Below the pieces are notes generated by a model. The model saw only the letters and a list, made by a program, of their open reading frames with translations, ran no database searches and was not told the origin of the DNA. Shown piece after piece: positions 7,840-16,614 of a stretch of DNA of 64,000 bases. The stretch is from an uncultured Bryobacterales bacterium (GTDB lineage Bacteria; Acidobacteriota; Terriglobia; Bryobacterales; UBA6623). Position 1 is the stretch's first letter; each line of letters starts with the position of its first letter. The translations under genes were made by a program, and so were the position numbers. The DNA lies in contig OX638379.1 in NCBI GenBank assembly GCA_951813605.1, forward strand, positions 3,528,062 to 3,592,061, read 5' to 3'.

Positions 7840-10206
7840 GTGCAAACCCCAGACCGGACGCTGCTAGTCCTTGCTTGGCTGGTGGCGGGCTTGGTCGCCG
7901 CCGGGGGAATCCCTCGCGCATTGCGCGGACAGCAGCCCGGGCCGGCGACCGCACCTTATCGGCCATTGGTCGATCAATACTGCGTTGCCTGCCACAACGA
8001 CGACTTGAGGACTGCAGGCCTCGCGCTCGACCTCGTGAGCGCTCGCCCACTGAAGGAGAACGCTCCGATCTGGGAAAAGGCGGTGCGGAAGCTCCGGGCG
8101 CGACAGATGCCACCCGTCGGGGCCCCGCGACCTGACGAGGCAACCTACAAAGCGGTGGTGTCCTCGCTGGCATCCGAGCTCGATAGGGCCGCCGCGGACA
8201 GGCCCGACCCCGGCCGCACAGACACCTTCCGACGGCTCACACGAACCGAGTACCAGAACGCCATCCGCGACCTTCTCGCCCTCGAGCTGGACCTCTCCTC
8301 GGTGCTGCCCCGAGACGAGTCCAGTTCCGGTTTCGACAACATCACGGTGGGCGATCTATCCCCTGCGTTGCTCGAAGCCTACGTGGCGGCCGCGGACCAG
8401 ATCTCCCGCTTGGCGATAGGACGGCCAGTCGAGTCTCTCGCCGTCGTCACGGTCACCAAGAAGCCGGACCTAACGCAAGAGTGGCACATCGAAGGCTTGC
8501 CCGTGGGCACCCGCGGCGGAACGCTGCTATCCCACGCCTTTCCCGTGGACGCGGACTACGACATCGTCATTCACCTGACGCGGGACCGGGACGAACAGGT
8601 CGAGGGGCTGAGAGAACCGCACCAAGTGGAGCTGCTGTTGGACAACGAGCGGATCCGTCTGTTCGAGATCGTGCCGCCGCGGCATGTCGGGGATCACTCG
8701 GCAGTCGACAAGCACCTCAAGGCCCGCGTCCCGATCTCGGCCGGCCCGCACCAGCTCGGCGTGACGTTTCTCAAAAAGCCGTGGGCAGTGCTCGAAACGG
8801 ATCGCCAGCCGTACCAAGCCCACTACAACGTGTACCGGCACCCGCGCGTCCAGCCGGCGGTTTACGAAGTCTCGGCTAGCGGCCCCTACAACGCGAAGGG
8901 CCCGGGACACACGCCCAGCCGGGAGCGCATTTTCGGCTGCCGGCCCGAGGCCTCCGGCAACGAGGAAGCCTGTGTCCGGCAGATTCTGGCCAAGCTCATG
9001 CGGCGGGCCTACCGGCGGGAGGTGATCGAAAGCGACTTCGGAAGCCCCCTGGAATTCTATCGCCGGGGACGATCCGAGGATGGGGTAGAAGCCGGAGTCG
9101 AGATGGCCCTGTCGTCGATTCTGGTCAGTCCGGATTTCCTGTTCCGCGTGGAGCGAGACCCTGCCGGGATTCCGCCCGGCGCGGCATACCGGATCAGCGA
9201 CATGGAGCTGGCTTCGCGGCTGTCGTTCTTCCTTTGGAGCAGCATACCCGACGACGAGCTCCTCGACGTCGCGACCCGGGGCGAACTGAGCAACCCCGAG
9301 GAATTCGAGCGGCAGGTGAGGCGCATGCTGGCCGACCAGCGTTCGGATGCATTGCTGTCGAATTTCGCCGCCCAGTGGCTGCACCTGCGCAATCTCGAAT
9401 CGGCCATTCCCAACCTGCGCCTGTTCCCGAGCTTCGACGACAATCTGCGGCAAGCGATGCGACGCGAGACGGAACTGCTTCTCGAGAGCGTCATCAAGGA
9501 GGATCGAAGCGCGCTTGAACTGCTGGCCTCTGACTACACGTTTTTGAACGAACGCCTAGCCAAGCACTACGGGATTCCGCACGTGTACGGGAGCTGGTTC
9601 CGCAAGGTAATGCTTGACGAAAAAAGCAGGCGGGGCGGCCTGCTTCGCCACGGAAGCATCCTGACAGTGACCTCGTACAGCACGCGCACTTCGCCCGTGC
9701 TCCGAGGGCATTGGGTGCTGGAGAATCTCTTGGGCGTGCCGCCGCCGCCTGCGCCGGCCGAGGTGCCGGCTCTGGAAGAGAAGACGATCGACGGAAGCCT
9801 TTCCGTCCGGGAGCGGCTGATCGAGCATCGCGCTAATCCCGCCTGCGCAGGCTGTCACAATCTGATGGACCCGCTGGGCTTCCCGCTCGAAAACTATGAC
9901 GCCGTTGGCCGGTGGCGCAATCTGGAAGGCGAACAGCCGATCGACGCAACGGGGAATTTCCCCGGGGGCCAGGAATTCGACGGGGTCTCCGGACTCGAGC
10001 AGGCCCTGCTGAACCGGCCCGAATTGTTCGTTGGAACCTTGGCCGAAAAGCTCCTGACTTATTCTCTGGGCAGGGTGGTCGAGCACTATGACGCGCCGGC
10101 GGTCCGCACGATCGTGCGCGACTCGCGTTCCGAGAATTTTCGATTCTCGTCACTTATACTTGGGGTCGCGAAAAGCAAACCGTTTCAAATGAGGAGATCA
10201 CTATGA
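7840..10206 (+). CDS. DUF1592-type cytochrome-like protein
   Basis: 788 aa exported protein with a hydrophobic N-terminus (LLVLAWLVAGLVAAGG). It has a CxxCH heme site near residue 48 (YCVACHND) and a second near residue 669 (CAGCHNLMDPLGFPLENYD). Domain order follows the planctomycete/Acidobacteriota DUF1587-DUF1595-DUF1592-DUF1588-DUF1585 family: LTRTEYQNAIRDLL, then MADQ/FAAQWLHLRNLE, then ERLAKHYGIP, ILTVTSYSTRTSPVLRG, and a C-terminal LAEKLLTYSLGR. The presumed role is a periplasmic c-type hemoprotein; its substrate is unknown. The start is GTG. The stop overlaps the next start by four bases (ATGA), implying translational coupling with the DUF1552 gene, a pairing seen in many genomes. Confidence 0.9.
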   Translation: MQTPDRTLLVLAWLVAGLVAAGGIPRALRGQQPGPATAPYRPLVDQYCVACHNDDLRTAGLALDLVSARPLKENAPIWEKAVRKLRARQMPPVGAPRPDEATYKAVVSSLASELDRAAADRPDPGRTDTFRRLTRTEYQNAIRDLLALELDLSSVLPRDESSSGFDNITVGDLSPALLEAYVAAADQISRLAIGRPVESLAVVTVTKKPDLTQEWHIEGLPVGTRGGTLLSHAFPVDADYDIVIHLTRDRDEQVEGLREPHQVELLLDNERIRLFEIVPPRHVGDHSAVDKHLKARVPISAGPHQLGVTFLKKPWAVLETDRQPYQAHYNVYRHPRVQPAVYEVSASGPYNAKGPGHTPSRERIFGCRPEASGNEEACVRQILAKLMRRAYRREVIESDFGSPLEFYRRGRSEDGVEAGVEMALSSILVSPDFLFRVERDPAGIPPGAAYRISDMELASRLSFFLWSSIPDDELLDVATRGELSNPEEFERQVRRMLADQRSDALLSNFAAQWLHLRNLESAIPNLRLFPSFDDNLRQAMRRETELLLESVIKEDRSALELLASDYTFLNERLAKHYGIPHVYGSWFRKVMLDEKSRRGGLLRHGSILTVTSYSTRTSPVLRGHWVLENLLGVPPPPAPAEVPALEEKTIDGSLSVRERLIEHRANPACAGCHNLMDPLGFPLENYDAVGRWRNLEGEQPIDATGNFPGGQEFDGVSGLEQALLNRPELFVGTLAEKLLTYSLGRVVEHYDAPAVRTIVRDSRSENFRFSSLILGVAKSKPFQMRRSL

Positions 10207-11534
10207 TCATCACGAAAAAAGCCCTCCCGCGGCGGACGCTCCTGCGAGGAATGGGAGCAGCGGTGGCGCTTCCGCTACTGGACGCGATGGCTCCGGCAAT
10301 GACTGCGACGGCCTCGACGCCGGCGAATCCGGTGCGCCGCCTAGGGTACATCTATATCCCCATGGGATCGGACACGGCCCGGTGGACTCCTCCGAGCGAC
10401 AACTCGCTGAACGAGCTTTCGCCTATCCTGCGGCCGCTAAAGCCCCACAAGGATCACGTCACGGTCCTGACGAACATGGAGTTGAAAAACGCCTATCCGG
10501 GCACGCACGCGACTTCCAATTCCGCCTACCTGAGCTGCGCGAAGGCGAAGCTAACCGAAAGCACTGACTACTATCTCGGCACGACTGTCGATCAGATCGC
10601 GGCCAAGGAAATCGGTCAGGAAACGCAGCTCCCGTCGCTAGAGCTCGGCATGGATCTGCTGGAGGTCGTGGGGCAATGCGACGACGGCTTTGCCTGCGTG
10701 TACCAGAACAACCTTTCCTGGTCCTCGCCCACGACCCCCCTGCCCTACGAGGCACACCCCAGGAAGGTATTCACCCGCCTGTTCGGCGAGGGCAGCCCCG
10801 AGGAGCGAACCAGGACGCTGAAAAAGAAGGCCAGCCTGCTGGATCGCGTGCGAAGCGATATTGCGCGCCTCCAGCGCGAGCTGGGCTCCGGCGACCGCAC
10901 GAAGGTGGATCAATACCTGGACAGCGTGCGGGAAGTGGAGCGCCGCATTCAAATCGCGGAAGCCGGCGTGGCCGACAACCCGACTCCGGACATGGAACGT
11001 CCCGTCGGCGTGCCCGCAGCCTACGCCGATCACCTGCGGCTCATGTTCGACTTGCAGGTGCTGGCGCTTCAAGCGGACATCACGCGGGTAATCACGTTCC
11101 AGATGGCAAGGGAAGGCAGCACGCGAAGCTACAACGAGATCGGGGTGTCGGAGCCGCACCACCCCCTGACCCACCACGGGGGCAACCGGGAGATGATCGA
11201 CAAGATCGCGAAGATCAACGAGTACCACGTTTCTCTGTTGGGCTATCTTTTCGAAAAGCTCAAGACGACGCCGGACGGCGACGGGTCCCTGCTGGATCAC
11301 TCCATGTACATGTACGGCAGCGGCATGGGAGACCCGAACCTCCACGACCACATCAACTTGCCGATCCTGGTGGCCGGAGGCGGCGCCGGCAAACTGAAGG
11401 GCGGCCGGCACATCCGGTACGAAGAGCGCACGCCGCTCGCGAACCTTCACTTGACGCTGCTCGAAAAGGCGGGCGTTCGAATGGAATCCTTCGCCGACAG
11501 CAAGGGGAAGGTCGAGGAGCTGCTCTCGATCTGA
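10203..11534 (+). CDS. DUF1552 secreted protein
   Basis: 443 aa. The N-terminus carries a twin-arginine-type signal (LPRRTLLRGMGAAVALPLLDAM). The body has the DUF1552 pattern: RRLGYIYIPMGSDTARWTPP, TNMELKNAYPGTHATSNSAY, GTTVDQIAAKE, QLPSLELGMD, REGSTRSYNEIGVSEPHHPL and YMYGSGMGDPNLHDHINLP. The fold is thought to be related to DUF1501 and alkaline-phosphatase-like proteins; the function is unknown. Its ATG overlaps the preceding stop, and GAGGAG lies a few bases upstream inside the cytochrome gene. It probably acts with that hemoprotein outside the cytoplasmic membrane. Confidence 0.9.
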   Translation: MIITKKALPRRTLLRGMGAAVALPLLDAMAPAMTATASTPANPVRRLGYIYIPMGSDTARWTPPSDNSLNELSPILRPLKPHKDHVTVLTNMELKNAYPGTHATSNSAYLSCAKAKLTESTDYYLGTTVDQIAAKEIGQETQLPSLELGMDLLEVVGQCDDGFACVYQNNLSWSSPTTPLPYEAHPRKVFTRLFGEGSPEERTRTLKKKASLLDRVRSDIARLQRELGSGDRTKVDQYLDSVREVERRIQIAEAGVADNPTPDMERPVGVPAAYADHLRLMFDLQVLALQADITRVITFQMAREGSTRSYNEIGVSEPHHPLTHHGGNREMIDKIAKINEYHVSLLGYLFEKLKTTPDGDGSLLDHSMYMYGSGMGDPNLHDHINLPILVAGGGAGKLKGGRHIRYEERTPLANLHLTLLEKAGVRMESFADSKGKVEELLSI

Positions 11535-11555
11535 TTCCTTACGGGAAGGCGAAAG

Positions 11556-13808
11556 ATGCACGCAGTGGCGCTCTACGACTCTCAGCGCGGCGCGGCTTCG
11601 GGGGCCGCGCGCCAAAGCAATCGGCTATCCGTGCGACGGCCGCCCGTTTCGCTACGACCGCCCCTTCGAAGATGGGTCTGCCGGATCTGGACCTTGGCCG
11701 GCCCGCTCCTGTTCGCGGCCGGCTTGGCGGGCGCGGCCGATTCGCCGTTGGCGGACGCCGTCCGGGCGATGGACGGGGAGCGCGCTCGCGCCCTGGTCCA
11801 AGCCGCCGCGAACGTGAACGCGCCCCAGTCGGACGGCATGACGGCCCTTCATTGGGCCGCCTTGCGCAATGACCTCGAGACGGCGAAGCTGCTCTTGGAC
11901 GCCGGTGCCCGCGCGAGCGCGGCCAACCGCTACGGCGTGACGCCGCTCACGCTGGCCTGCACCAACGGGAACGGGCCGCTGGTCGCACTGCTCCTGGATG
12001 CGGGAGCGGACCCGAACACCAGCCTGCCGGGGGGCGAGACCGCCTTGATGACCGCAGCCCGAACAGGGCGGCTCGGGCCGGTGAAAGCGCTGCTCGCCCG
12101 CGGCGCCGACCTTCACGTAAAGGTTCACGGCATGGGAAGGCAGGAAGGCGCGGGCGCCAATGCGTTCCTGTCCCGCATGAGGGACTCCACCATTTTCGAC
12201 TTCGAGACGAAACCGACACAAACGGCCCTGATCTGGGCGGCGGCAGAAGGTCACGCGGAGGTCGTTGCGGAACTGATCGAGGCAGGTTCCGAATTCCAGG
12301 CAACTCTGGACTCGGGATTCACGCCGCTGCTCTTCGCGGTAAGGAACGGCCACCTGGGAGTCGTCAAGACCCTTGTGAAAGCGGGCGCGGACGTGACCAG
12401 GCGCATCGAGCCACACCCGGACTGGCGCCATCGCGGCTACGGCGCGAAGCTGCGGCCCGGTGCCACGGCCCTGCACCTGGCGGTCGAGAACGGCCACTTC
12501 GAATTGGGTGCCTATCTTCTGGAAGCAGGCGCGGACCCGAACGCGGCAGACCCGATCGGCTACGCAGCCCTGCACGCGATGGCGGCGGCCCGCCGAGTTC
12601 CTGCGGGCGACGCCAACCCGCCTCCCGATCCGACGGGCAACATCACCAGCCTGGAATTCGTGCATCAACTGGCCGCTCGCGGGGCGGACTTGAATGCAAG
12701 GATGGCCAGACCGGGATTGATCAATCTGGGGGTTGCCGTGCCCGGCCCAACCGCGCTGCTGGCAGCCGTCCAGACCGCGGACGTCGATTTCATCGAGACG
12801 CTGGTCGATCTGGGCGCCGACCCGCTGCTCACGGACAACGGCAACCGCACCGCGTTGATGCTGGCGGGAGCCAGGACCGGCACCGAGGCCGAGATCCTGC
12901 AAACGATGCAGCTGCTGCTGGACCTGGGCGTCGATATCGATGCCGTCGACGACAACGGCGAGACCGCGATGCACGCGGCCGCCTACAGAGACCGGCCCGC
13001 GCCCATCAAGCTGCTCGCCGCCCGCGGGGCCAGCATCGAGATCTGGAATCGGGCCAACATTCACGGCTCGACTCCGCTGGCGATAGCCGTAGGCCATCGA
13101 GGGCCGCGGAGCTTTCGTCCCCAGCCCAAGGCAGAGGCGGCGATCCGCGAAGTGATGATTGCCGCAGGCGTGACCCCGCCGGAAAGAGTCACCGTTTCCG
13201 CCCAGGCTCCGCGCGCCTACGTAGGCGTCGGGCAGCTTGGCCGGTGCAGTCCGCCCGAGACCGGCTCGGGCCCTTGCGGGTCGGCCTCGCGTTCGCTACC
13301 TAGACTAGAATCGCGCGATCCTGGGCCGGCCCACGTCCGAAGCCATGGCCAGCGAGTCGAAATTCATCACCATGTGGTCGTGACGCACCTGCGCCATCCG
13401 CCTGTCGTCCCAAAGATTGTCGAACTCGCCCGGATCGGCCTCCAAATCGAAGAGCTCTCCCAATCCGTGCCCGTGGTAAACGACGTGCTTGAAGCGCTGG
13501 CTGCGGACCATCGTGCCGAAGCTCTGCACGCCGGCGAGCGCCCGGTAGTATTCGCTCCGCACGAACTCCCTGTGACGGTCAGCCCCGGACGTGCCGTTCA
13601 GAATGGATGTCAGCGGCTTGCCGTGCATCGAGCTCGGCACGGCCAGGCCGGCCAGCTCGAGCAGCGTCGGCGCCAGGTCGGTCAGCTCGACCAGGGCCTG
13701 GCTGCGCAGGCCGTTCTTGAAACGCCCGGGCCAGGAGATCACCAGCGGCACGTGCACCAAGCTCTCGTAGAAACGGCAGCCCTTGAGCAGCAAACCGTGG
13801 TCGCCTAG
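11556..13808 (+). CDS. secreted ankyrin-repeat protein (3' end uncertain)
   Basis: About ten ankyrin repeats span residues roughly 70-520 (DGMTALHWAALRNDLETAKL, YGVTPLTLACTNGNGPLVAL, GETALMTAARTGRLGPVKAL, SGFTPLLFAVRNGHLGVVKT, and so on). They follow a signal-like hydrophobic stretch (WTLAGPLLFAAGLAGAAD). Ankyrin repeats bind proteins. This gene is the third member of the DUF1592-DUF1552 operon, 21 bases downstream. Recognisable sequence ends near IREVMIAAGVTPPE (about 13190). The frame has no stop and runs about 500 bases into the convergent sulfatase gene, past a terminator-like hairpin at 13253. The natural stop was probably lost or is hidden by an indel (TAG at 13222 lies one frame over). 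The start is taken at 11556; it gives a long N-region before the signal. Confidence 0.8.
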   Translation: MHAVALYDSQRGAASGAARQSNRLSVRRPPVSLRPPLRRWVCRIWTLAGPLLFAAGLAGAADSPLADAVRAMDGERARALVQAAANVNAPQSDGMTALHWAALRNDLETAKLLLDAGARASAANRYGVTPLTLACTNGNGPLVALLLDAGADPNTSLPGGETALMTAARTGRLGPVKALLARGADLHVKVHGMGRQEGAGANAFLSRMRDSTIFDFETKPTQTALIWAAAEGHAEVVAELIEAGSEFQATLDSGFTPLLFAVRNGHLGVVKTLVKAGADVTRRIEPHPDWRHRGYGAKLRPGATALHLAVENGHFELGAYLLEAGADPNAADPIGYAALHAMAAARRVPAGDANPPPDPTGNITSLEFVHQLAARGADLNARMARPGLINLGVAVPGPTALLAAVQTADVDFIETLVDLGADPLLTDNGNRTALMLAGARTGTEAEILQTMQLLLDLGVDIDAVDDNGETAMHAAAYRDRPAPIKLLAARGASIEIWNRANIHGSTPLAIAVGHRGPRSFRPQPKAEAAIREVMIAAGVTPPERVTVSAQAPRAYVGVGQLGRCSPPETGSGPCGSASRSLPRLESRDPGPAHVRSHGQRVEIHHHVVVTHLRHPPVVPKIVELARIGLQIEELSQSVPVVNDVLEALAADHRAEALHAGERPVVFAPHELPVTVSPGRAVQNGCQRLAVHRARHGQAGQLEQRRRQVGQLDQGLAAQAVLETPGPGDHQRHVHQALVETAALEQQTVVA
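13253..13271. terminator. perfect hairpin between convergent genes
   Basis: GCCCGAG (13253-13259) pairs perfectly with CTCGGGC (13265-13271) around a five-base loop. It lies between the recognisable end of the ankyrin gene and the sulfatase stop, and may end transcription from either side. Confidence 0.45.
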
Positions 13809-14759
13809 CGTTTCGCCGTGATCGCTGGTGAAAATGACAACCGTGCGCTCCAGCTGGCTGCTTTCCTCGAGGGCATCCAGCATCCGCCCGACACTGTGAT
13901 CGATCAGCTCGATCATGGCATAGTACTTGGCTTGGTACGACTTCGCGCTCATTTCCTCCGGACGGCGGGCCCTGTTCTGGAAATTGACGTCGCTCAGTCG
14001 CTCCTGGGCCGCTAGGTCCGACTCGCGGAACAGCGGCCCCGGCATGGCCGATTCCGGATAGTGGTCGAGCCACTCCCGCGGAGGGTCGAACGGCGAGTGG
14101 GGGTCGAAGCAATTCAAGCTGAACAGCCATGGCGTCGAGCGCTCTTCCCGCATGAAATCGATGGCGCGGTCGGCGCACCACGTCGTTTGGTGGAACTCGC
14201 TGGGGATGTAGCCGAGCTTCTTGTAGATCGAGCTGTAGTCCTTTCCTCGAGACTTCAGCCACTCGACGTAGGAGTGGCCCTCGGGCCAATCGTCATGGGG
14301 ATGGTGGCTCCAGTGGAACACCCTGTATCCGTCGTCGACCCGCGGCTCGATGCGCCCCTGTGCCGCGGAAAGGTGAAACTTCCCTGCCAGCCCGCAGTCG
14401 TAGCCCGCGTTGGCGAGGGTCTTGGTGACAAGCGGCGCAGCGTCGTCCCAGCGCGCGTTGCCGTTCATGCATCCGTGAACTGCGGACGGGTACATCCCGG
14501 TCAGGAATCCCGCTCGGCTCGGCGTGCAGATCGGGGACTGGCAGTAGGCGTTCTCGAACGAGACGCCGCTCTTAACGAGGCGATCGATGTTGGGAGTGCG
14601 AATGTGCTCGTTGCCGAGCGAGCGGATCGTGTCCCAGCGCTGCTGGTCGGTGCAGATCCACAGGACGTTCGGACGCGTCTCGCGGGCCTCAGAGCGCTGG
14701 GCTGCGAGGCCCGCTCCCGCCGCGCCCACGAATCCTCTACGTGTCATCGGTGAAGCCAT
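13305..14759 (-). CDS. Tat-exported sulfatase
   Basis: 484 aa arylsulfatase-type hydrolase. The N-terminus has a twin-arginine motif (MTRRGFVGAAGAGLAA). Metal-site residues appear as NVLWICTDQQRWDT. The sulfatase signature CTPSRAGFLTGMYP places the cysteine (residue 78) that a formylglycine-generating enzyme would convert to the catalytic residue. TSDHGETLGDHGLLLKG is the second metal motif. It probably removes sulfate from an external glycan or similar ester in the periplasm. The same-strand Gfo/Idh/MocA gene ends 126 bases upstream, which suggests one operon for sulfated-sugar breakdown. TAATCT sits exactly 7 nt before the ATG and no ribosome site is seen. Confidence 0.92.
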   Translation of the reverse strand: MASPMTRRGFVGAAGAGLAAQRSEARETRPNVLWICTDQQRWDTIRSLGNEHIRTPNIDRLVKSGVSFENAYCQSPICTPSRAGFLTGMYPSAVHGCMNGNARWDDAAPLVTKTLANAGYDCGLAGKFHLSAAQGRIEPRVDDGYRVFHWSHHPHDDWPEGHSYVEWLKSRGKDYSSIYKKLGYIPSEFHQTTWCADRAIDFMREERSTPWLFSLNCFDPHSPFDPPREWLDHYPESAMPGPLFRESDLAAQERLSDVNFQNRARRPEEMSAKSYQAKYYAMIELIDHSVGRMLDALEESSQLERTVVIFTSDHGETLGDHGLLLKGCRFYESLVHVPLVISWPGRFKNGLRSQALVELTDLAPTLLELAGLAVPSSMHGKPLTSILNGTSGADRHREFVRSEYYRALAGVQSFGTMVRSQRFKHVVYHGHGLGELFDLEADPGEFDNLWDDRRMAQVRHDHMVMNFDSLAMASDVGRPRIARF

Positions 14760-14772
14760 AGCGGCCAGATTA
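14760..14772 (-). promoter_or_regulatory. -10 element 7 nt before sulfatase ATG
   Basis: On the minus strand TAATCT (14772-14767) then GGCCGCT then ATG at 14759. This fits a leaderless transcript from an internal promoter downstream of the Gfo/Idh/MocA gene. Confidence 0.45.
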
Positions 14773-14885
14773 TCTCACGCACCCCCTAGGGCGCGTCCGC
14801 CTCGGCTCGACAACGCACCCCAGCCCGCCCGGCGCGGACGGGAAGCGTTTGAAGAGGAAGAGAGAAGCGCCCGGAGTCCCGCTCG

Positions 14886-16235
14886 CTAGACGCGATCCGT
14901 CAGGCCGAAAATCGGCTTGTTGTACATCCAGTTCCCGTTCGTGAAGTCGGGGAAGCTCACGGGCCGGCTGCCGGTCGCGATCGAGCGCTCCGACAGAGGG
15001 GAGATCGCCATCCAAGTCGCCGTGTCATAGGCGTCGATCACTGTAGGCAATCCGTCCCTGACGCAGTCAGCAAACGCGCGCACCTTCAGAAAGTCCGATC
15101 CGCGATGCCCGCCCACGACTCCTTCTTGCAAGTAGCGCCGCCATAGCGGATGCTCGAATTCTTCTTGGTAGGGTCCGAACGGCTCCCATTTGTGAGGCGG
15201 GCTGCGGCCCTCGATGTGAATGGTGGACTTGTCCAGCGAGGTGGCGTCGCCGTCTTGCAGCCAGATTCCCTTCGTCCCTTGGAGCCGTCGCATGTTGGAG
15301 TATGGCCGTGGCAGGCGCGTGTCGAAGCTCGCGACGACTGTTTCGCCGTTCGCGCACTTGATAACGGTCGTCACCACGTCCCCGGAGGCCCAATCGATCC
15401 CCGCCGGGGCGCTGTTTGGGCCAAGGTGGTCGCGCGTCCAAGCGGCCAGGCCGCGCGACTTGCTCGCAGTCGACGTCAGGTAGGCGAAGCGATTGCCTCG
15501 GTCGATGTCCAGCCAGTTTGCCACCGGGCCGATGCCGTGCGTAGGGTAGAGATCGGCGTTGCGCTTCCTGTTCTGGAGCGTGCGGTAGTCGCCGCCGTCC
15601 GGCAGCTCCACGCCCGTCCCCTTGCCTTGGACGATGCGTGCGCGCAGGTCGTGCTCGTAGCCGCACTGGCAATGAATCAGCTCGCCGAAGACCCCTTCGC
15701 GGACCATGCGCAGCAGGGCCATGTTCCAGCGGTCGAAGCAATGGTTCTCCAGCAGCATGCAAGGCCTCCCTGTTTCCTCGTAAGCCTTGACGAGATCCCA
15801 GCACTCCCGAATCGACGAGGCCGGGCCAACCTCGGTCGCTGCGTATTTGCCCGCTCGCATGGCCGCCACGCACATGGGAATGTGCAAGCGCCACGGGGTG
15901 GCGATGAGCACGCCGTCGAGATCATCGCGCGCGACCATGTCGAGGTAGGACTCCTCGTGCGCGGAATACCCTTCGGGCCGCGTGCGCCCCGACTTCTCGA
16001 CCTCGTCGAGCGCGCGGTCGAGGTTCCGCTCCGTGATGTCGCAAATCGCCGGCACGGCGACGTAGTCAAGCCGGAGAGCCTGGCGAACCAAGCTTATGCC
16101 GTGGCCGCCGACACCAATGAAGCCCAGTCGAACCCCTCCGCTGTCCCGGGCGGGAGCGGCAACCAGCGCGGTCGCGGTCGCGAGACCCCCGGCAGCCGAT
16201 TTCACGAAGTTCCTGCGATCGACGCGAGTTTCCAT
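14886..16235 (-). CDS. Tat-exported Gfo/Idh/MocA oxidoreductase
   Basis: 449 aa NAD(P)-dependent dehydrogenase, probably acting on a sugar or inositol-like substrate. The start at 16235 is chosen because it gives a twin-arginine signal (METRVDRRNFVKSAAGGLAT) with GGGAGG upstream; the open frame before it has no such feature. The nucleotide-binding motif is RLGFIGVGGHGISLVRQAL. The family EK-like catalytic motif is altered here (GKYAATEVGPASSIRECWDL, where many members have EKP). C-terminal family motifs include GDYRTLQNRKRNADLYPTHG and GANRF-like DRGNRFAYLTS. It pairs with the downstream sulfatase gene. The substrate is unknown. Confidence 0.88.
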   Translation of the reverse strand: METRVDRRNFVKSAAGGLATATALVAAPARDSGGVRLGFIGVGGHGISLVRQALRLDYVAVPAICDITERNLDRALDEVEKSGRTRPEGYSAHEESYLDMVARDDLDGVLIATPWRLHIPMCVAAMRAGKYAATEVGPASSIRECWDLVKAYEETGRPCMLLENHCFDRWNMALLRMVREGVFGELIHCQCGYEHDLRARIVQGKGTGVELPDGGDYRTLQNRKRNADLYPTHGIGPVANWLDIDRGNRFAYLTSTASKSRGLAAWTRDHLGPNSAPAGIDWASGDVVTTVIKCANGETVVASFDTRLPRPYSNMRRLQGTKGIWLQDGDATSLDKSTIHIEGRSPPHKWEPFGPYQEEFEHPLWRRYLQEGVVGGHRGSDFLKVRAFADCVRDGLPTVIDAYDTATWMAISPLSERSIATGSRPVSFPDFTNGNWMYNKPIFGLTDRV

Positions 16236-16614
16236 GCGTTTTCGTTGCCCTCCCGCACCAGACAGGGGCTGACGCGCATTGGCCAGCCCGGGTCCGAGGC
16301 CGCAGATGATGGCGGCGCCGGGCCTCCGCCCGCTCGAATCCGGCGCGAGACCCCGTTGGGACGGTCCGGCTTTGTCCCTACAGAGTATATTTCGAGCCGA
16401 CTTCAATTCGCGGCCTGGAGTGCCGCCCGAGGCCCGGCGGAAGGGCTCGCAGACGATGCGGAACGGCCCGTCCGCCCCGAGCGACGGAATCAAATCGGCC
16501 GTCGGGGTATGCTGTATGGCCAAGATATCTGAGATCGTGGAGTAGGGATCACTCCAGAGCGCACCGGTCGCCAGCGATCGAATCGACCGCCTCGCGTACT
16601 CGGAAGAATCAACG
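16236..16614. other. divergent intergenic region
   Basis: About 380 bases between the Gfo/Idh/MocA gene and the efflux operon. It should contain promoters for both, but I see no hexamer pair that I trust and no gene. Confidence 0.4.

Noticed and set aside
10676..11872. 398-codon plus-strand open frame
   Set aside because: It is a shifted frame of the DUF1552 and ankyrin genes, rich in Arg/Pro/Gly.
16236..16523. N-terminal extension of the first Gfo/Idh/MocA gene
   Set aside because: It would bury the twin-arginine signal 96 residues inside the protein.
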